Below are positions 62,256 to 64,000 of a DNA stretch of 64,000 nucleotides, piece by piece. Under the pieces are notes generated by a model. The model saw nothing but the letters and a program-made list of their open reading frames with translations. It searched no databases and was not told where the DNA came from. Position 1 is the stretch's first letter. Every line of letters starts with the position of its first letter. Both the position numbers and the translations under genes were made by a program. Source of the DNA: Enterovibrio gelatinilyticus (GTDB taxonomy: Bacteria > Pseudomonadota > Gammaproteobacteria > Enterobacterales > Vibrionaceae); assembly GCF_028683095.1 (NCBI RefSeq), contig NZ_JAJUBC010000003.1, positions 1 to 64,000 of the forward strand, in the 5' to 3' direction.

Positions 62256-63122
62256 TTAAGCGGCATTTTGATTGCGTCGGATATACCATTCAGTAATGTA
62301 ATCAGCCAGAGCAAGTACGGCTGGTTCACTTGCCCCAGGCTTAAGGCTGAGCCCACTGGCAATTGACGTCTCCAAGGAATGCCCGTTTAGCGACTCAAGT
62401 AAATCCATACTTTCGGTAACTGAACATGCGGCGATAAGCGACACGGCCATACCCGACTCAATAGCGGCATTCAAACCATGAAAATCTGCCGCAGACAATG
62501 TTACCTGATAAGGCACGCCAGCTCGGTCCAGAATATCCATAGCAAGTCGTCCCCAGCGACAATCAACTTCGACAGCCAGTGGTAAAGGTCGATCCTTACA
62601 AAACGTAATATGCTTGGCTTTGGCCCAAACCAACTTTTCAGTAAATAACTGGGTGGCGGGGTAGCTTTGATCATGAATATTGATGAGTGCGAGATCTAGG
62701 CGTCCATCGCGTACTTGTTTGAGTAAGCGTTGACTGCTGTTACTTTGAACGGATAGCTGCAAGTTAGGGTATCGCTCTGAAAATCCAGTCAGAATGCGTC
62801 GAAAAACAAGATTGACGTAATCATCGCAAACCCCAAGTTTTACGGTCCCATTCATCTCAGGGCTATGGAAATGGGCCATCGCTTCATCATTTAGTACAAG
62901 CATTTGTCTAGCAAAACTTACCAGCGTCATACCATGCGAGGTAAGTACATGGCGGCGACCTTGCTTTTGAAACAAAGCCACACCGGCGACTTCTTCTAGT
63001 TTTTTCATTTGCATACTGACGGCAGATTGTGTCCGGTGAACACTGTTTGCTGCAGCCGCGAAGTTGCCACAGTCTACGATGGCAACGAGGGTTCTGAGCT
63101 GGTCGATATCAAAGTTAGTCAT
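62256..63122 (-). CDS. LysR family transcriptional regulator
   Basis: 288 residues. N-terminal helix-turn-helix DQLRTLVAIVDCGNFAAAANSVHRTQSAVSMQMKKLEEVAG, then an effector-binding domain (VKLGVCDDYVN; LDLALINIHDQ). It is divergent from the DUF1127 gene across about 120 bp, a pairing common in proteobacteria, and a perfect AACAATT-A-AATTGTT palindrome (63169-63183) lies between them as a candidate site. Confidence 0.92.
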   Translation of the reverse strand: MTNFDIDQLRTLVAIVDCGNFAAAANSVHRTQSAVSMQMKKLEEVAGVALFQKQGRRHVLTSHGMTLVSFARQMLVLNDEAMAHFHSPEMNGTVKLGVCDDYVNLVFRRILTGFSERYPNLQLSVQSNSSQRLLKQVRDGRLDLALINIHDQSYPATQLFTEKLVWAKAKHITFCKDRPLPLAVEVDCRWGRLAMDILDRAGVPYQVTLSAADFHGLNAAIESGMAVSLIAACSVTESMDLLESLNGHSLETSIASGLSLKPGASEPAVLALADYITEWYIRRNQNAA

Positions 63123-63168
63123 ACTTCAGCTCCTTTGAAGTTTTTAGTTAGAAATATTGGCTTTTCTT

Positions 63169-63183
63169 AACAATTAAATTGTT
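63169..63183. promoter_or_regulatory. Perfect 7-1-7 palindrome between LysR and DUF1127 genes
   Basis: AACAATTAAATTGTT. Its position between the divergent genes makes it the best candidate for the LysR-type binding site. Confidence 0.45.
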
Positions 63184-63243
63184 TAATTATTGAACTGTCA
63201 AGTCTGGGGGCCAAATAGAACAAGATCACGAGGAGTCATCATC

Positions 63244-63492
63244 ATGAAGAGTAAAGCGGCAAGAACAGAGTGCGTGCAGCAACCCATAAGCATGTCTCTC
63301 GCAAAGAAAAACCTAAATGGCGGCTTCATTGCGAATGTGATTCATCGTGTGTGGTCTGAGTGGCGTCGGTATCAGTTGATCCAAGAGCTTGAACACAAAC
63401 GAAACGATGAGCACTTTTTGTGTGATGTTGGTCTAACGCGCGCTCAAGTTGACGAAAAACTTAGGCAGTTGAGGCGTCAAAAACCTTTGTAA
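63244..63492 (+). CDS. DUF1127 small protein
   Basis: 82 residues; the C-terminal part has the DUF1127 pattern (WSEWRRYQLIQELEHKRNDEHFLCDVGLTRAQVDEKL), a short arginine-rich helical domain (YjiS-like). In Agrobacterium and others such proteins affect RNA turnover and phosphate metabolism. ATG 63244 follows GAGGAG by about 8 nt and is preferred to the in-frame start at 63190. Confidence 0.85.
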   Translation: MKSKAARTECVQQPISMSLAKKNLNGGFIANVIHRVWSEWRRYQLIQELEHKRNDEHFLCDVGLTRAQVDEKLRQLRRQKPL

Positions 63493-63543
63493 AAACCGAA
63501 TTTAATGAATCGAGTCCTTTGGCAATATGCATCGCATATCCAA

Positions 63544-63575
63544 CCGTATCTTTGTATGAAGATGCGGTTTTTTTT
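63544..63575 (+). terminator. Intrinsic terminator
   Basis: CCGTATCTT / AAGATGCGG (one G-U pair) followed by eight T, 52 bp after the DUF1127 gene. Confidence 0.8.
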
Positions 63576-64000
63576 GCACCAGGTCATGTGATAGCAAGAT
63601 TAGTATTTGTCTCACTAATGAGGCGGCATGGGAGGATTTGTATCTTTAATATGTTCGTCATCCTACTGTGGCGTAATACTGTTTGTCACAGCGACGAATT
63701 TACACAGATAAATCGTAGAATTAATTAGACATTGAATTGGATAATCCTAATTTCAACGTCTAAGCTTTAGGTAACTTGATGAGCAACAACACGATTTAGG
63801 CATTTCGCTGTGTTGCTTCTTTAGAATATTTGAATAAAAACGAGGTTTGCAAAGAGCAAACTGGCTTGGACACTAAACAATTGTCAGGATTTGGTTTGGC
63901 CGCCGACAACCTAATGATTGGTCCAATTTTGGCGTTACTGCATAGCTGAACTTTACTTTGCGCAAGCAATGAAAAGTCAAATAGTAACCTGACCCGGCTC
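63576..64000. other. Terminal non-coding stretch
   Basis: No credible complete gene. A perfect palindrome ATTGGTCCAAT lies at 63917-63927, of the kind used by GntR-family regulators, presumably belonging to a gene beyond the window. Confidence 0.4.

Noticed and set aside
1-64000. tRNA, rRNA, CRISPR arrays, insertion sequences, prophage, toxin-antitoxin or defence genes
   Set aside because: None was found on reading both strands; all larger ORFs have housekeeping, metabolic, transport, envelope or regulatory assignments.

Overview
The window reads as chromosomal DNA of a marine gammaproteobacterium, most likely a member of the Vibrionaceae. The basis is protein resemblance (NrdDG, PhhAB, FolXM, AroG, MenI, a YcaQ-type protein, DUF2797, a DUF1127 protein beside a LysR regulator) and two palindromic intergenic repeats of a kind I associate with this family. 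The species is not resolved. nrdDG and phhAB lie, to my recollection, on the second chromosome of Vibrio cholerae, so this could be a small-chromosome segment. No rRNA, tRNA, CRISPR array, prophage, insertion sequence or recognisable defence system was seen.

Layout. 0.1-6.5 kb: a response regulator with a CheX-like domain plus a PAS protein, an M48 lipoprotein, MenI-type thioesterase, a DUF2797 protein and a nuclease-fold exported protein. 6.7-9.6 kb: nrdDG (anaerobic ribonucleotide reductase) behind an FNR site and two NrdR-like boxes. 9.7-21.9 kb: retropepsin-like protein, aromatic aminotransferase, RidA, FNR-linked iron alcohol dehydrogenase, a degenerate AAA+-like protein, Dyp peroxidase, YlqF GTPase, EAL phosphodiesterase, phhAB behind a TyrR box, and a YcaQ-like DNA glycosylase. 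22.0-33.5 kb: a complete urea uptake and urease operon, urtABCDE-ureDABCE-(small His-rich exported protein)-ureFG, preceded by a convincing sigma-54 promoter and NtrC-like sites. 33.6-38.7 kb: flavin reductase/LysR pair, a TDT-family transporter, an S4-domain protein, and two gene-poor intervals. One of these holds a strongly structured candidate RNA; the other holds two overlapping micro-ORFs ending in a strong hairpin. 38.8-41.4 kb: modABC molybdate importer. 42-46 kb: soluble CZB chemoreceptor, GNAT acetyltransferase, BCCT transporter. 45.7-51.3 kb: a periplasmic molybdenum hydroxylase module (two structural subunits, XdhC and MocA maturation factors, divergent AraC regulator). 51.4-64 kb: cobQ, TyrR-box-controlled aroG, a GPH sugar symporter with twin LacI-type operators, an M20 amidohydrolase, a Fur-box cytochrome b561/YceI operon, folM-folX, an SDR, an NlpC/P60 lipoprotein, and a LysR/DUF1127 divergent pair.

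How the genes work together. Three metabolic themes recur. (1) Nitrogen: urea is imported by UrtABCDE and hydrolysed by urease, apparently under NtrC/RpoN control. (2) Aromatic amino acids: AroG, an aromatic aminotransferase and PhhAB, with FolX/FolM able to supply the tetrahydromonapterin cofactor of PhhA; TyrR boxes lie before phhA and aroG. (3) Molybdenum: ModABC supplies metal to the molybdopterin-cytosine-dinucleotide type hydroxylase whose maturation factors are encoded with it. No single spectacular new system was found. The best leads for novelty are the structured RNA candidate, the overlapping micro-ORF pair, the His-rich peptide embedded in the urease operon, and the degenerate AAA+-like protein.
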